60,698 bases of DNA from an uncultured Synechococcaceae cyanobacterium (GTDB lineage Bacteria > Cyanobacteriota > Cyanobacteriia > PCC-6307 > Cyanobiaceae): contig CACGPQ010000003.1 in assembly GCA_902574955.1 (NCBI GenBank), positions 1 to 60,698 on the forward strand. Direction: 5' to 3'. Under the pieces are notes generated by a model. That model made no database searches and was not told the DNA's origin. It worked only from the letters and a program-made list of their open reading frames with translations. Shown piece by piece: positions 37,011-46,145 of the stretch (the stretch's first letter is position 1; each line of letters begins with the position of its first letter). A program made the translations under genes and the position numbers.

Positions 37011-37637
37011 TCAATTATTTTTGAGCCATTCAAATATTTTTGGATCAAATTTTTTATTTATGATAGCTTTATCTCCAATTACGACTGATTTATACCCTAA
37101 AGATTTACAAGTTTTTAAATCATTGATTGATAGTCCTCCAGCAGCAATGAAATCAATATTTTTATAGTTGAGTATATCTATCGAACTATCTTTACTTTTT
37201 ATTGGGTAAATTTTGATGATGTTGCAATTTAAATTTATCGCTTCCTTAAGATCCTTTAAATTATTAATTCCTGGAATTAATAAATAATTCTTTGACAGCG
37301 CATAATTGAAAAGATCTTTATCCCAAAATTTCATCATCGAAAAATTTAATCCAATTTTTAAAGAATCCTCTATTGATTGCTTATTAACTATGGAGGCAGA
37401 GCCTAAATTAATTCTTGGATATTTAATTTTGATATCGGAAACAAAATCTGACCAATTTTCGTTGTTTGACCAACTTATTTCAATATTTTTTAATCCTAAT
37501 TTTACTAAGCTCTCTAATTCTTCAAAAAATGAATTTCTTATAGAGGTATTTGAGTAAATATTATCTTCTGGTTTTATAAGTAAAAAAAAAGATTCCGTTT
37601 TCAGGAACTCCGAAAAAGAATCTTCTTTATTATTCAT
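37011..37637 (-). CDS. KDPG/KHG aldolase-like protein (divergent Eda)
   Basis: This 208-residue protein aligns by eye to the Eda TIM barrel. Glu53 in KNIEIS takes the place of the catalytic Glu, and Lys142 in IIKIYPIK takes that of the Schiff-base Lys (FKFFPAE in E. coli). LIPGINN and AAGGLSINDLK match the PGI and GGI loops. However, the substrate residues around the barrel (the Arg after EVTL and the Thr in GAGTV) are not conserved: the matching stretches read EISWSNN and GSASIV. It is 21 bases downstream of ftsH on the same strand. An Entner-Doudoroff aldolase role is plausible but not secure. Confidence 0.65.
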   Translation of the reverse strand: MNNKEDSFSEFLKTESFFLLIKPEDNIYSNTSIRNSFFEELESLVKLGLKNIEISWSNNENWSDFVSDIKIKYPRINLGSASIVNKQSIEDSLKIGLNFSMMKFWDKDLFNYALSKNYLLIPGINNLKDLKEAINLNCNIIKIYPIKSKDSSIDILNYKNIDFIAAGGLSINDLKTCKSLGYKSVVIGDKAIINKKFDPKIFEWLKNN

Positions 37638-37658
37638 TAAAAATTTAAACTTTCGCCA

Positions 37659-39512
37659 TTAAATATAGTTTGCGACTTTTACTTCTGATCGATTAAGCAA
37701 ATCTTGAATATCTTCGGTGTCTATAGTTTCTCTTTCAATTAGCATTTGAGCCATTTCGTCTAGAACAGTTCTATTATCTGATAAAACTTTTGTAGCTCTC
37801 TTGTAGGCAACATCAACAAGTTCTGAAACCTCTACATCAATTGTTGCGGCTGTATCTTCAGAAAAGTCTCTCGTAGAACTCATATCTCTTCCTAGAAACA
37901 TTCCACCTTGAGATTGACCAAGAGCGACTGGACCTATTTTGTCACTCATACCAAATTTAGTGATCATTTGTCTTGCTACATTGGCAACCTGTTGTAAATC
38001 ATTTGAAGCTCCGGTTGTTACCTCTTCTTCACCATAAACTATTTCTTCAGCAACTCTTCCACCAAGAGCTACAGCCATTTGATTTTGAAGATAAGAACGC
38101 GAGTAAAGACCAGATTCCATCCTTTCTTCACTTGGAGTGAAGAAGGTTAAGCCTCCAGCTTGACCTCTTGGAATTATTGAAACTTTTGCTACGGGATCAT
38201 AATCAGGCATTAATGCTCCAACTAGAGCATGACCAGCTTCGTGATAAGCAACTAATTCTTTTTTCTTATCACTAATAACTCTATCTTTCTTTTCTGGACC
38301 AGCCATAACTCTTTCAATGGCATCACCGACTTCATCATTACTTACTTTATCTAAATCTTTTCTAGCTGCTAATATTGCTGCTTCATTTAAAAGGTTAGCT
38401 AAATCTGCACCAGTAAATCCTGGTGTTCTTCTAGCAACTTTATCTAAATCAACGTCTTTTGAAAGCGTTTTATCTTTTGCATGAACATTTAATATCTGTA
38501 ATCTTCCAGCGTAATCTGGTCTATCAACTGTAACCTGCCTATCGAATCTTCCAGGACGCATTAAAGCTGAATCTAAGACATCAGGTCTGTTGGTGGCAGC
38601 TACAATAATTATTCCTGAATTACCTTCGAAACCGTCCATTTCGGTTAGGAGTTGATTTAATGTTTGTTCTCTTTCATCATTTCCTCCGCCCATTCCAGCA
38701 CCTCTTTGTCTTCCAACTGCATCTATTTCATCAATGAACACGATGCAAGGAGCATTCTTTTTAGCTTGTTCAAAAAGGTCTCTAACTCTACTAGCCCCAA
38801 CTCCTACAAACATCTCTACAAATTCTGAACCTGATATTGAGAAAAAAGGTACACCTGCTTCTCCAGCCACTGCTTTGGCTAACAATGTTTTTCCTGTACC
38901 GGGAGGGCCAACAAGAAGAACTCCTTTGGGAATTTTTGCTCCGACAGCAGTAAATCTATCTGGATTCTTAAGAAAATCTACAACCTCTGTGAGTTCTAAT
39001 TTTGCACCTTCAACACCAGCAACATCTGAAAAGGTAACTTGTGTAGATGGCTCCATTTGGAGTCTTGCTTTGCTCTTGCCAAAGCTCATAGCAGGGTTAC
39101 CACCCCCAGCATTACCACTTTGGGATCTTCTGAAAAGAAAAAATAGGCCTCCAATCAAAAGTACTGGGAAAATTAAGCTACTTACAGCCTGTTGCCATGG
39201 ATTGGCTAATTTTGTAGGAGTTACAGCTATATCTACATTATTCTCAGTAAGTATTTTTAATAAATCTTTGTCAGGGGCTAAATTGACCTCAGACCTGCTT
39301 CCATCATTTTCAACAACTTGAGCTGTGGCATTATCTGGAGATATCAGGACTCTGCTGATTTCTTTATCTTCTACTGCTTCTATAAAATCACTATATCTTA
39401 AGGTCTTTGTCGAACTTTCAGTACTGGGTTTATCAAAAACTGAAGTACCAATGAAAATTACAGTAATAACAGCTAGAACGTAAAGTCCTACGTTTCTCCA
39501 ACGTTTGTTCAC
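37659..39512 (-). CDS. ftsH: FtsH membrane zinc metalloprotease
   Basis: This 617-residue protein has two N-terminal membrane helices (about 8-24 and 108-128), an AAA+ domain (Walker A GPPGTGKT, Walker [12 protein letters not shown], second-region [20 protein letters not shown]) and a protease domain with HEAGH. The length and the FtsH1/2-like [13 protein letters not shown] linker fit thylakoid-type cyanobacterial FtsH, which degrades damaged D1 during photosystem II repair; psbA and psbO are nearby in this window. Several ftsH genes are usual in cyanobacteria, so the number cannot be assigned. The Eda-like gene follows 21 bases later. Confidence 0.96.
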   Translation of the reverse strand: MNKRWRNVGLYVLAVITVIFIGTSVFDKPSTESSTKTLRYSDFIEAVEDKEISRVLISPDNATAQVVENDGSRSEVNLAPDKDLLKILTENNVDIAVTPTKLANPWQQAVSSLIFPVLLIGGLFFLFRRSQSGNAGGGNPAMSFGKSKARLQMEPSTQVTFSDVAGVEGAKLELTEVVDFLKNPDRFTAVGAKIPKGVLLVGPPGTGKTLLAKAVAGEAGVPFFSISGSEFVEMFVGVGASRVRDLFEQAKKNAPCIVFIDEIDAVGRQRGAGMGGGNDEREQTLNQLLTEMDGFEGNSGIIIVAATNRPDVLDSALMRPGRFDRQVTVDRPDYAGRLQILNVHAKDKTLSKDVDLDKVARRTPGFTGADLANLLNEAAILAARKDLDKVSNDEVGDAIERVMAGPEKKDRVISDKKKELVAYHEAGHALVGALMPDYDPVAKVSIIPRGQAGGLTFFTPSEERMESGLYSRSYLQNQMAVALGGRVAEEIVYGEEEVTTGASNDLQQVANVARQMITKFGMSDKIGPVALGQSQGGMFLGRDMSSTRDFSEDTAATIDVEVSELVDVAYKRATKVLSDNRTVLDEMAQMLIERETIDTEDIQDLLNRSEVKVANYI

Positions 39513-39558
39513 GATAAAAAATCTTTAATAAATCTATAATACTAATAATAAAACAATA

Positions 39559-40734
39559 TTAAGAGCGTCTTAGAACATCTACTACACTTTTGAATGCAAA
39601 CCATTCAGGAATTGGTTCGCCATTCCTCAATTTCTTTCTAAATTCAGTACCACTAAGTTTCATAATTTCATAATTAAATTCTTTAGCTTCTTCAGCTGTT
39701 ATATATCCTTTTTCCTTCGTGTAAACTAAATTTTTTGAAGGAACAGTTTGCATCATCAATTCATCTGCACACTTATTCGCAAAATTCTGGGCGTCATATG
39801 GACCATAAAAATCTTCACCAGTTGATGAAGACTTACAACCAGCCATATCTCTGCCAATAATAAAGTGGGTGCAGCCATAATTTCTTCTGATTATCATATG
39901 TTGAAGAGCTTCTCTTGGCCCTGCCATATGCATTGAATAAGGTAAAAAAGCCCATTTTATTCTTTCATCAGATATTTCCTCTTCTAATTCTTTATAGGTC
40001 AAATATCTAACTTTTCCAGGGATATCATCTTGTTGAGTTGGACCACAAGTTGGATGAACTAAAACAACTGAATTAGAGGAGACATTATCTGAAAGTAAGG
40101 CATTAGTAAATAATTCATAATGTGCTCTATGAATTGGATTTCTGCATTGAAATGCAACTACATCATGATTTGATGGGAGTGTAGATCTAACTTCTGCTGG
40201 GGTTTTGCAGGGGAATTCTCTAATTGGCAGTTCGAAACCATAAACTCTTCCTCCTATATAAAATCTCCCTCTCTCGTTAAAAATCATCTTAACAGCAGGA
40301 TGATCTAAAGAATTAGTACCATAACAAAGTTTAGCTTCTAGGGATTTGTCAGGCTCCCATTTAGAGCTAACTTCTAAAACTGCTATTTTTTGTTTTTTAT
40401 AAGTTAGCAATATTGTCTCTCCAGCTTTTACTTTTTCATTATTTGAATCAAATACAATAGGCAAGCCAAAAAGCAACCCGTTTGTAGTTCTATTATTTTT
40501 AATTACCGAATTGTAGTTATTTTCATCCATAAAACCTTCCAATGGAGAAAAAGCTCCAACCATCAAAAGTTCTACATCGCATGCATTTCTCTCGCTACAT
40601 TCAAACTCATAGGTAGCTTTAGAGATAAGATCATTTTTAAGGTTTTTATCTTTGATAATTAAATTTTTGAGTTCCCCTCCGTAAGGCGGTATTAGTCCAT
40701 TAGTATCTGTTTTGTTTTTTTGTTGTAATTCCAT
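39559..40734 (-). CDS. sat: Sulfate adenylyltransferase (ATP sulfurylase)
   Basis: This 391-residue protein is a single-domain Sat/MET3-type ATP sulfurylase. It has QCRNPIHRAHYE (the HxxH ATP site), GRDMAGCKSSS and VHPTCGPTQQDD. There is no APS kinase extension. It makes adenosine 5'-phosphosulfate, the first step of assimilatory sulfate reduction. It lies 46 bases upstream of ftsH on the same strand and 70 bases downstream of psbO, from which it is separated by a terminator. Confidence 0.96.
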   Translation of the reverse strand: MELQQKNKTDTNGLIPPYGGELKNLIIKDKNLKNDLISKATYEFECSERNACDVELLMVGAFSPLEGFMDENNYNSVIKNNRTTNGLLFGLPIVFDSNNEKVKAGETILLTYKKQKIAVLEVSSKWEPDKSLEAKLCYGTNSLDHPAVKMIFNERGRFYIGGRVYGFELPIREFPCKTPAEVRSTLPSNHDVVAFQCRNPIHRAHYELFTNALLSDNVSSNSVVLVHPTCGPTQQDDIPGKVRYLTYKELEEEISDERIKWAFLPYSMHMAGPREALQHMIIRRNYGCTHFIIGRDMAGCKSSSTGEDFYGPYDAQNFANKCADELMMQTVPSKNLVYTKEKGYITAEEAKEFNYEIMKLSGTEFRKKLRNGEPIPEWFAFKSVVDVLRRS

Positions 40735-40761
40735 TTTTTAAATTGATAAAGAAAAATTTTG

Positions 40762-40790
40762 AAAAAAAAAAGGGGTTTAACCCCCTTTTT
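40762..40790 (-). terminator. psbO intrinsic terminator
   Basis: On the minus strand GGGGG and CCCC pair around TTAAA and are followed by a run of about ten T, within 45 bases of the psbO stop. The A-run on the other side would let it work in both directions. Confidence 0.88.
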
Positions 40791-40804
40791 CTCTTAAGTA
40801 GGAT

Positions 40805-41599
40805 TTATGCCTTTCTTCCGTAAAGCTCCCCAATTATTTTTACATCCAGTGGATCCTTTGAACCCATATCTGTATCTGAAGGTTGGATAGCTTCAAAAGT
40901 ACCAGCAAATTCGTCTGTGTCAGAATCTACATTGTTGATTGAAAGAGTAATAACGCCAGTACCGTTTACATCAACTTTAATATTTTCTTTTGCAAGTTCT
41001 TCGTCATCTCCTCCTAATGCAACTAAACCTTGAGCATATTCAACACCAGTATTTTTAGCTCTTGCCTTAGGATCTAGAAAGTCACCAGTTCTGTAGTTTG
41101 GTGTAAATGTTGAACCACTAACTTCAGTACCCGGCTCAATAGATGAAGGTAAATCAGCTGTAAGATCTTTTGCTGAGAATGCAAATGGCACCTCTAAACC
41201 ACCAGGAGTTAATACAGTAATAAGTTGAAAATCAATACCACCCTTTTCAGTGAAAGTTCCTGAATCTATATCTCCATAAACTTCAGTCACTGTGGTGTTA
41301 TTTCTAGGACTAATAATTTTTGTAGAAACAAATTCTGCAGCTTTTCGTTTTGTACCGGGCACTTTTACATAAACTTCTGTTGGATGCATGCATATTCCTT
41401 TAAGGCTATCTCCATTCCCTAGAGATATTGATCCGATAAGAGATGAGTCTAATGTAGGGCAATCATTAGCTTTTCCTGTGTTAACAACATCTGTGAATTG
41501 TGCATTTCCTCTTTCAGAAAAAGCAAATGTTTTAACAGGTAAGAAAGCAAAAGTTATACAAATTGAAATAACAAAAGCTAAGAAAGAACGAATTCTCAT
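40805..41599 (-). CDS. psbO: Photosystem II manganese-stabilising protein PsbO
   Basis: From the ATG at 41599 this encodes 264 residues with a Sec-type signal peptide (MRIRSFLAFVISICITFAF, then a likely cleavage after FAF). An upstream ATG at 41644 would add 15 residues before the signal and is less likely. The mature part has the PsbO cysteine pair (NDCPTL and KGICMHP), VPGTKRKAAEFV, GGIDFQLITV and the C-terminal KIIGELYGRKA. It stabilises the oxygen-evolving cluster on the lumenal side. The 218 bases to coaBC should hold its promoter. Confidence 0.97.
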   Translation of the reverse strand: MRIRSFLAFVISICITFAFLPVKTFAFSERGNAQFTDVVNTGKANDCPTLDSSLIGSISLGNGDSLKGICMHPTEVYVKVPGTKRKAAEFVSTKIISPRNNTTVTEVYGDIDSGTFTEKGGIDFQLITVLTPGGLEVPFAFSAKDLTADLPSSIEPGTEVSGSTFTPNYRTGDFLDPKARAKNTGVEYAQGLVALGGDDEELAKENIKVDVNGTGVITLSINNVDSDTDEFAGTFEAIQPSDTDMGSKDPLDVKIIGELYGRKA

Positions 41600-41817
41600 A
41601 ATTAAAGTTGCAGTAAAGTTCTGTGACGATAGATTAAAGGTCATCTAATAAGTTCAGTACGGATATTACAAGGGAAAGGACCATAAAAGATAGGACTATT
41701 AAATCCTCGAAACAACCCGTAGCTTTTTAGATTTTAAAAAACTGGAATTATTTTAAGCTATCACATTATTTTTAATGATTAAGATTACAAAAAAATACAA
41801 ATTAAAAAAAATCTTTT

Positions 41818-43074
41818 TTATTTTTTTAATGAAATAATTTGGGTTATTAATTTATTTGCTAAATCAATTTTTGATGTTTTGTGAATGTAGTGTTCCATAT
41901 TGTTAGTATCGAATAGCCAACCTTCATTTTGTGCCAAAAAGCCAAATCCTTGGCCTTCTATATCAATTGGATTTGCGAATAGATAATCACAACCCTTTAG
42001 GATAATCTTTTCTTTAATTGTCATTCGTGCTTCTTCGATAGATCCTGTAAAAGCACAAAACCCTACAAAAACTTGGTGATCTTTTTTTGATTTACTAATT
42101 GTTTTTAAAATGTCTGGGACTAGCTCAAAGTTTTGATACAAATGAGCATTAATTTGATTTTTTCGAATTTTAGCTGAAGTATCAGAGGTTATTTTGAAAT
42201 CAGATACTGCTGCATTCATGAATAAATAATCGCAACTTGATACTTCGTTATTAAGTGCCTTAATTAAATCAACACTAGTTTCAATTTCATATCTTTTAAT
42301 TCCATCAGTAAGATTCTTATCGATATTCAGAGGACCATGAACATATTTTACTTTTGCTCCCCTGAACCTTGCTACTTGAGAAAGAAGTAGGCCCATAGCT
42401 CCAGAACTTTTGTTAGTAATGTGTCTTGCCGCGTCAATTTTCTCTGAGGTACACCCTCCAGTTATTAAAATTTCTTTATTAAGTAAATCTTTGCGATATT
42501 CATTTTGTTTGTGTGAAGCTATAAATTCAAGAGCTAATTGGATTAGATCATTTGGAGGTATCTTACCGATGCCGATAGCATCACATGCTAAGAGGCCTTC
42601 ACTTGGCTGCAAAGACAAAACATTTTCGTAATTCTGTAAATTCTCATAATTTGTTTGGACAGCTTTATTTAGCCACATTTGTGTATTCATTGCTGGTGCA
42701 ACAATAATTGGCTTTAGATTTGCTATTAAGATGCTTGGGATCAATCCCTCTGCATTTCCAGTTACCCATTTTGCTAATGTTGTCGCTGTTAAGGGGGCGA
42801 TGATTAAAATATCAGCCCAATTGCTTAGTTCTATGTGAAGAGGTGTTGATTGACTATCAGACCATTGATCATTTTCTAAAATGCACGAGTTTCTACTTAA
42901 AATAGAAAGAGAAAGCGGCTTTATTAATTTTTCTGCATTTTTTGATAAAACGCATCTTATTTCATAATTTTCTTTCGCTAATTGGCTAACTAATAATGGA
43001 ATTCTTACAGCTGCAATACTTCCAGTTATTAGTAAAAGAACCTTTATTTTGGAGTCCTTACTTTTAGTTTTCAT
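41818..43074 (-). CDS. coaBC: CoaBC bifunctional phosphopantothenoylcysteine synthetase/decarboxylase
   Basis: This 418-residue protein joins an N-terminal flavin decarboxylase domain (GSIAAVRIP near the start, PAMNTQMW, and a LACDAIGIGK-type loop) with a C-terminal synthetase domain (ITGGCTSEKIDAARHITN, SSGAMG, KIRK). Together they convert 4'-phosphopantothenate to 4'-phosphopantetheine for coenzyme A. The start overlaps the end of the DUF2555 gene by 11 bases on the same strand, so the two are coupled. An AT-rich intergenic region with no clear hairpin follows. Confidence 0.94.
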   Translation of the reverse strand: MKTKSKDSKIKVLLLITGSIAAVRIPLLVSQLAKENYEIRCVLSKNAEKLIKPLSLSILSRNSCILENDQWSDSQSTPLHIELSNWADILIIAPLTATTLAKWVTGNAEGLIPSILIANLKPIIVAPAMNTQMWLNKAVQTNYENLQNYENVLSLQPSEGLLACDAIGIGKIPPNDLIQLALEFIASHKQNEYRKDLLNKEILITGGCTSEKIDAARHITNKSSGAMGLLLSQVARFRGAKVKYVHGPLNIDKNLTDGIKRYEIETSVDLIKALNNEVSSCDYLFMNAAVSDFKITSDTSAKIRKNQINAHLYQNFELVPDILKTISKSKKDHQVFVGFCAFTGSIEEARMTIKEKIILKGCDYLFANPIDIEGQGFGFLAQNEGWLFDTNNMEHYIHKTSKIDLANKLITQIISLKK

Positions 43075-43288
43075 CGAAAGGTTCCTGATCGAGGAGATGG
43101 GTATAGTTAGTTGTTAATTCAGGTCTATTGATTGCAAGAGCCCTGAGTAAGTGCCAGTCTTTTAAACCATCAAATGGTGTATTATAATTATCTTCCTCTA
43201 GCCTTTTAGCGAGCTCAAGGGTCATTTCTTCATCAAAAGAATTTACTAGTTCCTCACTTATTTTGTTTTCAGAAATGAATTTCATATT
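43064..43288 (-). CDS. DUF2555 family small protein
   Basis: From the ATG at 43288 this encodes 74 residues beginning MKFISENKISEEL; an earlier in-frame start at 43300 would add four. The core TLELAKRLEEDNYNTPFDGL and DWHLLRALAINRPEL match the cyanobacteria-restricted DUF2555 family. It is acidic and soluble, with no known function. It overlaps coaBC by 11 bases. A 214-base AT-rich region separates it from the divergent 66-residue gene. Confidence 0.82.
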   Translation of the reverse strand, partial: NMKFISENKISEELVNSFDEEMTLELAKRLEEDNYNTPFDGLKDWHLLRALAINRPELTTNYTHLLDQEPFDEN

Positions 43289-43502
43289 GAATAAAGTCAA
43301 TATACTCTAATAATAAAGCTTCAAGTAATTATTTAAATTTGATATAAGAATTAAGTACATATTGTCAAGGATATGATAATTTTCAATTTTCATAATCTTT
43401 TCACATTGTTGTTAGGTCATTTATCTTCATTCTCAGTCATAATTATACAAACTCTCCTTTTCAAAAATATTCTTTCTTAAGATGTCTGTATAAAAATTTA
43501 TC

Positions 43503-43703
43503 ATGTCGCAAACCAAAAGAGAGCAAGTCATTAGTCACATACGCTATTTAAGGCAAGAGTTCAGAGAAATGCATTTAGGAATAAATGAAGATGACCTTTT
43601 CCCAGAACCAGGCGAATTAAGAGGATTAATGGCCCAGTTGGAAGCATTACTTGAATTAATAGAAGGAAATACTAAAATTCAATCAAATTCTGAAGCGGCT
43701 TAG
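43503..43703 (+). CDS. Small conserved-looking cyanobacterial protein, unknown
   Basis: This 66-residue protein is mostly helical and acidic (REQVISHIRYLRQEFREMH, then GELRGLMAQLEALLELIEG), which suggests a helical hairpin. No cysteines, signal or membrane segment are seen. It is 11 bases upstream of the DUF565 gene on the same strand, so the two are probably one operon. I do not know a named family or function. Confidence 0.75.
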   Translation: MSQTKREQVISHIRYLRQEFREMHLGINEDDLFPEPGELRGLMAQLEALLELIEGNTKIQSNSEAA

Positions 43704-43714
43704 TTTACTGCAAA

Positions 43715-44056
43715 ATGGTTGTTAAACCTCAAAAGACAAAATTTCAGCTAAAAATTGTGGAAAATATTCAGACATTAAGTATTTGGGCTAATAATCCATG
43801 GCGAAGATATTCAATATCATTGATTACACTTTTAATTGGCTACTTTTTTGGAAGTTCTCTCGGTATGGTAAGTGCCGTTGTGGAACTCATGGATCCTGTA
43901 GCCGCTTTTTTATCAGTAGTTTTTATTGAGTTTTTAATAGTTCTAAGAAGAAATTTTAGATTTGAAAGGAAAAAGAAATTTTTAGTACTTTTATTAGATT
44001 CTTTAAGATTGGGATTATTTTATGGTTTCTTTACTGAAAGTCTTAAGTTGCTATAA
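43715..44056 (+). CDS. ycf20: DUF565/Ycf20 family membrane protein
   Basis: This 113-residue protein has an N-terminal polar part, the motif ANNPWRRYSISLITLLIGYF (29-48) and two to three hydrophobic segments typical of DUF565 (Ycf20). Plastid-type relatives have been linked to thermal dissipation in algae, but the cyanobacterial role is not established. It lies 11 bases after the 66-residue gene and ends two bases before the stop of the convergent pyrB. Confidence 0.78.
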   Translation: MVVKPQKTKFQLKIVENIQTLSIWANNPWRRYSISLITLLIGYFFGSSLGMVSAVVELMDPVAAFLSVVFIEFLIVLRRNFRFERKKKFLVLLLDSLRLGLFYGFFTESLKLL

Positions 44057-44058
44057 AT

Positions 44059-45075
44059 TTACTTGTTGTGTTTTTGTAATAGATAAAGCAAAGCCATTCT
44101 TATAGGTATACCATTTGCAACTTGATTATTAATTAAGCAATTAGGATATCGATCTACCACTTTGCTACTTATTTCAATATCTCTGTTAATGGGACCAGGA
44201 TGTAGAATTGGAATTTCTTTATTATTTAAAGATAATTTCTCTGGGGTTAAGCCATAATCCAAACTATATGAATCAATACTACTTAGTAAATTTTCCATCA
44301 TTCTCTCTTTCTGGAGTCTTAAAACAATAATCGCATCTGCAATTTTTATTGATTCTTCCAATGATCTAGAAATTTTTATGGACCCTCTTGATTTGACAGG
44401 ATCTTCTGTTTGATTTGGCGCGGGGGTTTTTAAAAAATTGATAAATTCATCAGGTATTAATGTCTTAGGACCACACAAGATTATATCGGCGCCGAATGCA
44501 CTCAAAGCCCAAAGATTTGACCTGGCAACCCTTGAATGATTAACGTCTCCAATTATTAGAATTTTTTTGGAATTTAAAACCTCTGGATTCAGTGCTTTTT
44601 GGGAGAAGAATTTTATCAATGTATAGATGTCAAGCAATCCTTGGCTGGGGTGACTATGTAATCCATCTCCCGCATTAAGAACCGAAGTCTTGGAATTTAT
44701 TGCATCAAGTTTTTTTGCGATCTCAAAGGTTATGTAACTTGATGAATGTCTGATAACTAATGTATCCGCCCCCATAGCAGAATAAGTTATGGCTGTATCT
44801 ATTATTGTTTCGCCTTTTGTTAAAGAACTGGAGGATGGTGCAAACGTTTGGACATCAGCAGAAAGTCTTTTTGCTGCAAGCTCAAAACTATTTTTTGTTC
44901 TTGTACTAGCTTCAAAAAATAAAGATGTTACCAAAGTCCCTTGTAAGGCCGGTATCTTTTTTGTTCCTGCATTCTTTAGTGCATCAAATCTATTAGCTAA
45001 TTCAAATACTGACTCATAATCTTTAATTGAAAAATTAGCTAGTGTGTGGATATGTTTATGAGGCCAAATTTGCAT
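44059..45075 (-). CDS. pyrB: Aspartate carbamoyltransferase catalytic subunit
   Basis: This 338-residue protein has the carbamoyl-phosphate loop [19 protein letters not shown] near 52-70, [25 protein letters not shown] and HPGPINRD. It catalyses the first committed step of pyrimidine synthesis; pyrD is elsewhere in the window. No regulatory pyrI is present. It is 21 bases downstream of the 3-methyladenine glycosylase gene on the same strand. Confidence 0.96.
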   Translation of the reverse strand: MQIWPHKHIHTLANFSIKDYESVFELANRFDALKNAGTKKIPALQGTLVTSLFFEASTRTKNSFELAAKRLSADVQTFAPSSSSLTKGETIIDTAITYSAMGADTLVIRHSSSYITFEIAKKLDAINSKTSVLNAGDGLHSHPSQGLLDIYTLIKFFSQKALNPEVLNSKKILIIGDVNHSRVARSNLWALSAFGADIILCGPKTLIPDEFINFLKTPAPNQTEDPVKSRGSIKISRSLEESIKIADAIIVLRLQKERMMENLLSSIDSYSLDYGLTPEKLSLNNKEIPILHPGPINRDIEISSKVVDRYPNCLINNQVANGIPIRMALLYLLQKHNK

Positions 45076-45096
45076 TACGCTTAAAAAGATAAATGA

Positions 45097-45681
45097 TTAG
45101 TGAAATTTAGGTGTTCTGTCAACTTTTAATCTTTTACTTACACTCCTACTATTTTTGAGATACCAACGCCATTTTATATTTTTTGCCTTTGATATGCCAA
45201 TTCTCGTAGTTTGAATAAGATCTTTTTCTTCTAGAGTGGAGTCTCGTGGAGAAATCCATAAAGATTTGTTATTAATAACTTCAAGTGAGTTAAATGAAAT
45301 GTCTACACTGAATCTTTTTGTTACTAGGCCAGGTCCAGAAGCTAATCTTTCATTCTTATTAGAGATAAAAACTGATCTTATCAATACACCACTCGCAAAA
45401 TTTTCTTTATCAGTAACTATGTTTAAACAATGATGAATACCGTAAGATTTGTAAATATAAAATGTCCCAGGTTTGCCAAATAATGATTTATTTGATTCAG
45501 TCATTTTGCGATGTCCATGACAGGCTTCTTCTTCCTGCGAATAAGCTTCAGTTTCAACAATAACCCCCTTAACTTGATCTATATCATTATTTTTTTTTAT
45601 GAGGTAACAGCCTATTAAATCAGGGGCAACAAGTTTAGAGTGCCGATAAAAAAAATTTTTTGGGAATAATTCTTTTTCTAT
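45097..45681 (-). CDS. mpg: 3-methyladenine (alkyladenine) DNA glycosylase, 5' end damaged or non-standard
   Basis: Coding for an AAG/MPG glycosylase is continuous on the minus strand from 45681 to 45097 (about 194 residues, normal length). LVAPDLIG and the catalytic stretch VIVETEAYSQ (Glu45) lie upstream of the first ATG at 45504; the rest has GKPGTFYIYKSYGIHHCLNI and LASGPGLVTK. There is no ATG, GTG or TTG in this frame ahead of Glu45; the only candidate is ATA at 45681. A TTG at 45688 with a weak AGAAG site is in another frame and would join after loss of one base in the A/T run at 45648-45661. A short start at 45504 would lose the catalytic Glu. Confidence 0.72.
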   Translation of the reverse strand: MEKELFPKNFFYRHSKLVAPDLIGCYLIKKNNDIDQVKGVIVETEAYSQEEEACHGHRKMTESNKSLFGKPGTFYIYKSYGIHHCLNIVTDKENFASGVLIRSVFISNKNERLASGPGLVTKRFSVDISFNSLEVINNKSLWISPRDSTLEEKDLIQTTRIGISKAKNIKWRWYLKNSRSVSKRLKVDRTPKFH

Positions 45682-45850
45682 TTTTCAATATTTATCTTCT
45701 AACATATTAAGCTGAGAAAAATAATTAAGGCTATTAATTGATATTGATTTGCAAAAAGATGTGATTATTTTTTAATTATTTGAAATTCAAAGGATATATA
45801 AAAAAGATGTTCTTAATAAACTATTATTTAATAAGATAGATATTAAAGTT

Positions 45851-46144
45851 ATGACAAAAATAACAAAAGATGAAGTAAAAAAAGTCGCTCATTTAGCAAG
45901 ATTAGAACTGAACGAGAATGAGATTAATAATCATGCAGAACAATTAGAAAAGATATTGGAATATATAAGACAACTTGAAAAAATTGATACAGATGATGTT
46001 CCGTGTACAACGAGAGCTATAGAGGTTATAAATGTATTTAGACAAGATGAAATGAAAAATTCTGATTCCAAAGAGGAAATTTTAGAATTGGCCCCATCAA
46101 GAGAGGATAAATTTTTTAAAGTACCAAAAATTATTAATGAATGA
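45851..46144 (+). CDS. gatC: Glutamyl/aspartyl-tRNA amidotransferase subunit C
   Basis: This 97-residue protein has the GatC pattern: VKKVAHLARLELNENEI (9-25), a helical segment with ILEYIRQLEKIDTDDVPCT and REDKFFKVPKII near the end. It is part of the GatCAB complex that amidates mischarged Glu-tRNA(Gln). gatA and gatB are not in the window, as is common in cyanobacteria. It ends one base before the convergent crtR stop. Confidence 0.94.
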   Translation: MTKITKDEVKKVAHLARLELNENEINNHAEQLEKILEYIRQLEKIDTDDVPCTTRAIEVINVFRQDEMKNSDSKEEILELAPSREDKFFKVPKIINE

Positions 46145-46145
46145 G

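Noticed and set aside
38734-39321. A long open frame on the plus strand opposite ftsH.
   Set aside because: It mirrors the codon pattern of ftsH, whose AAA+ domain is unmistakable; the antisense product is low-complexity with no domain.
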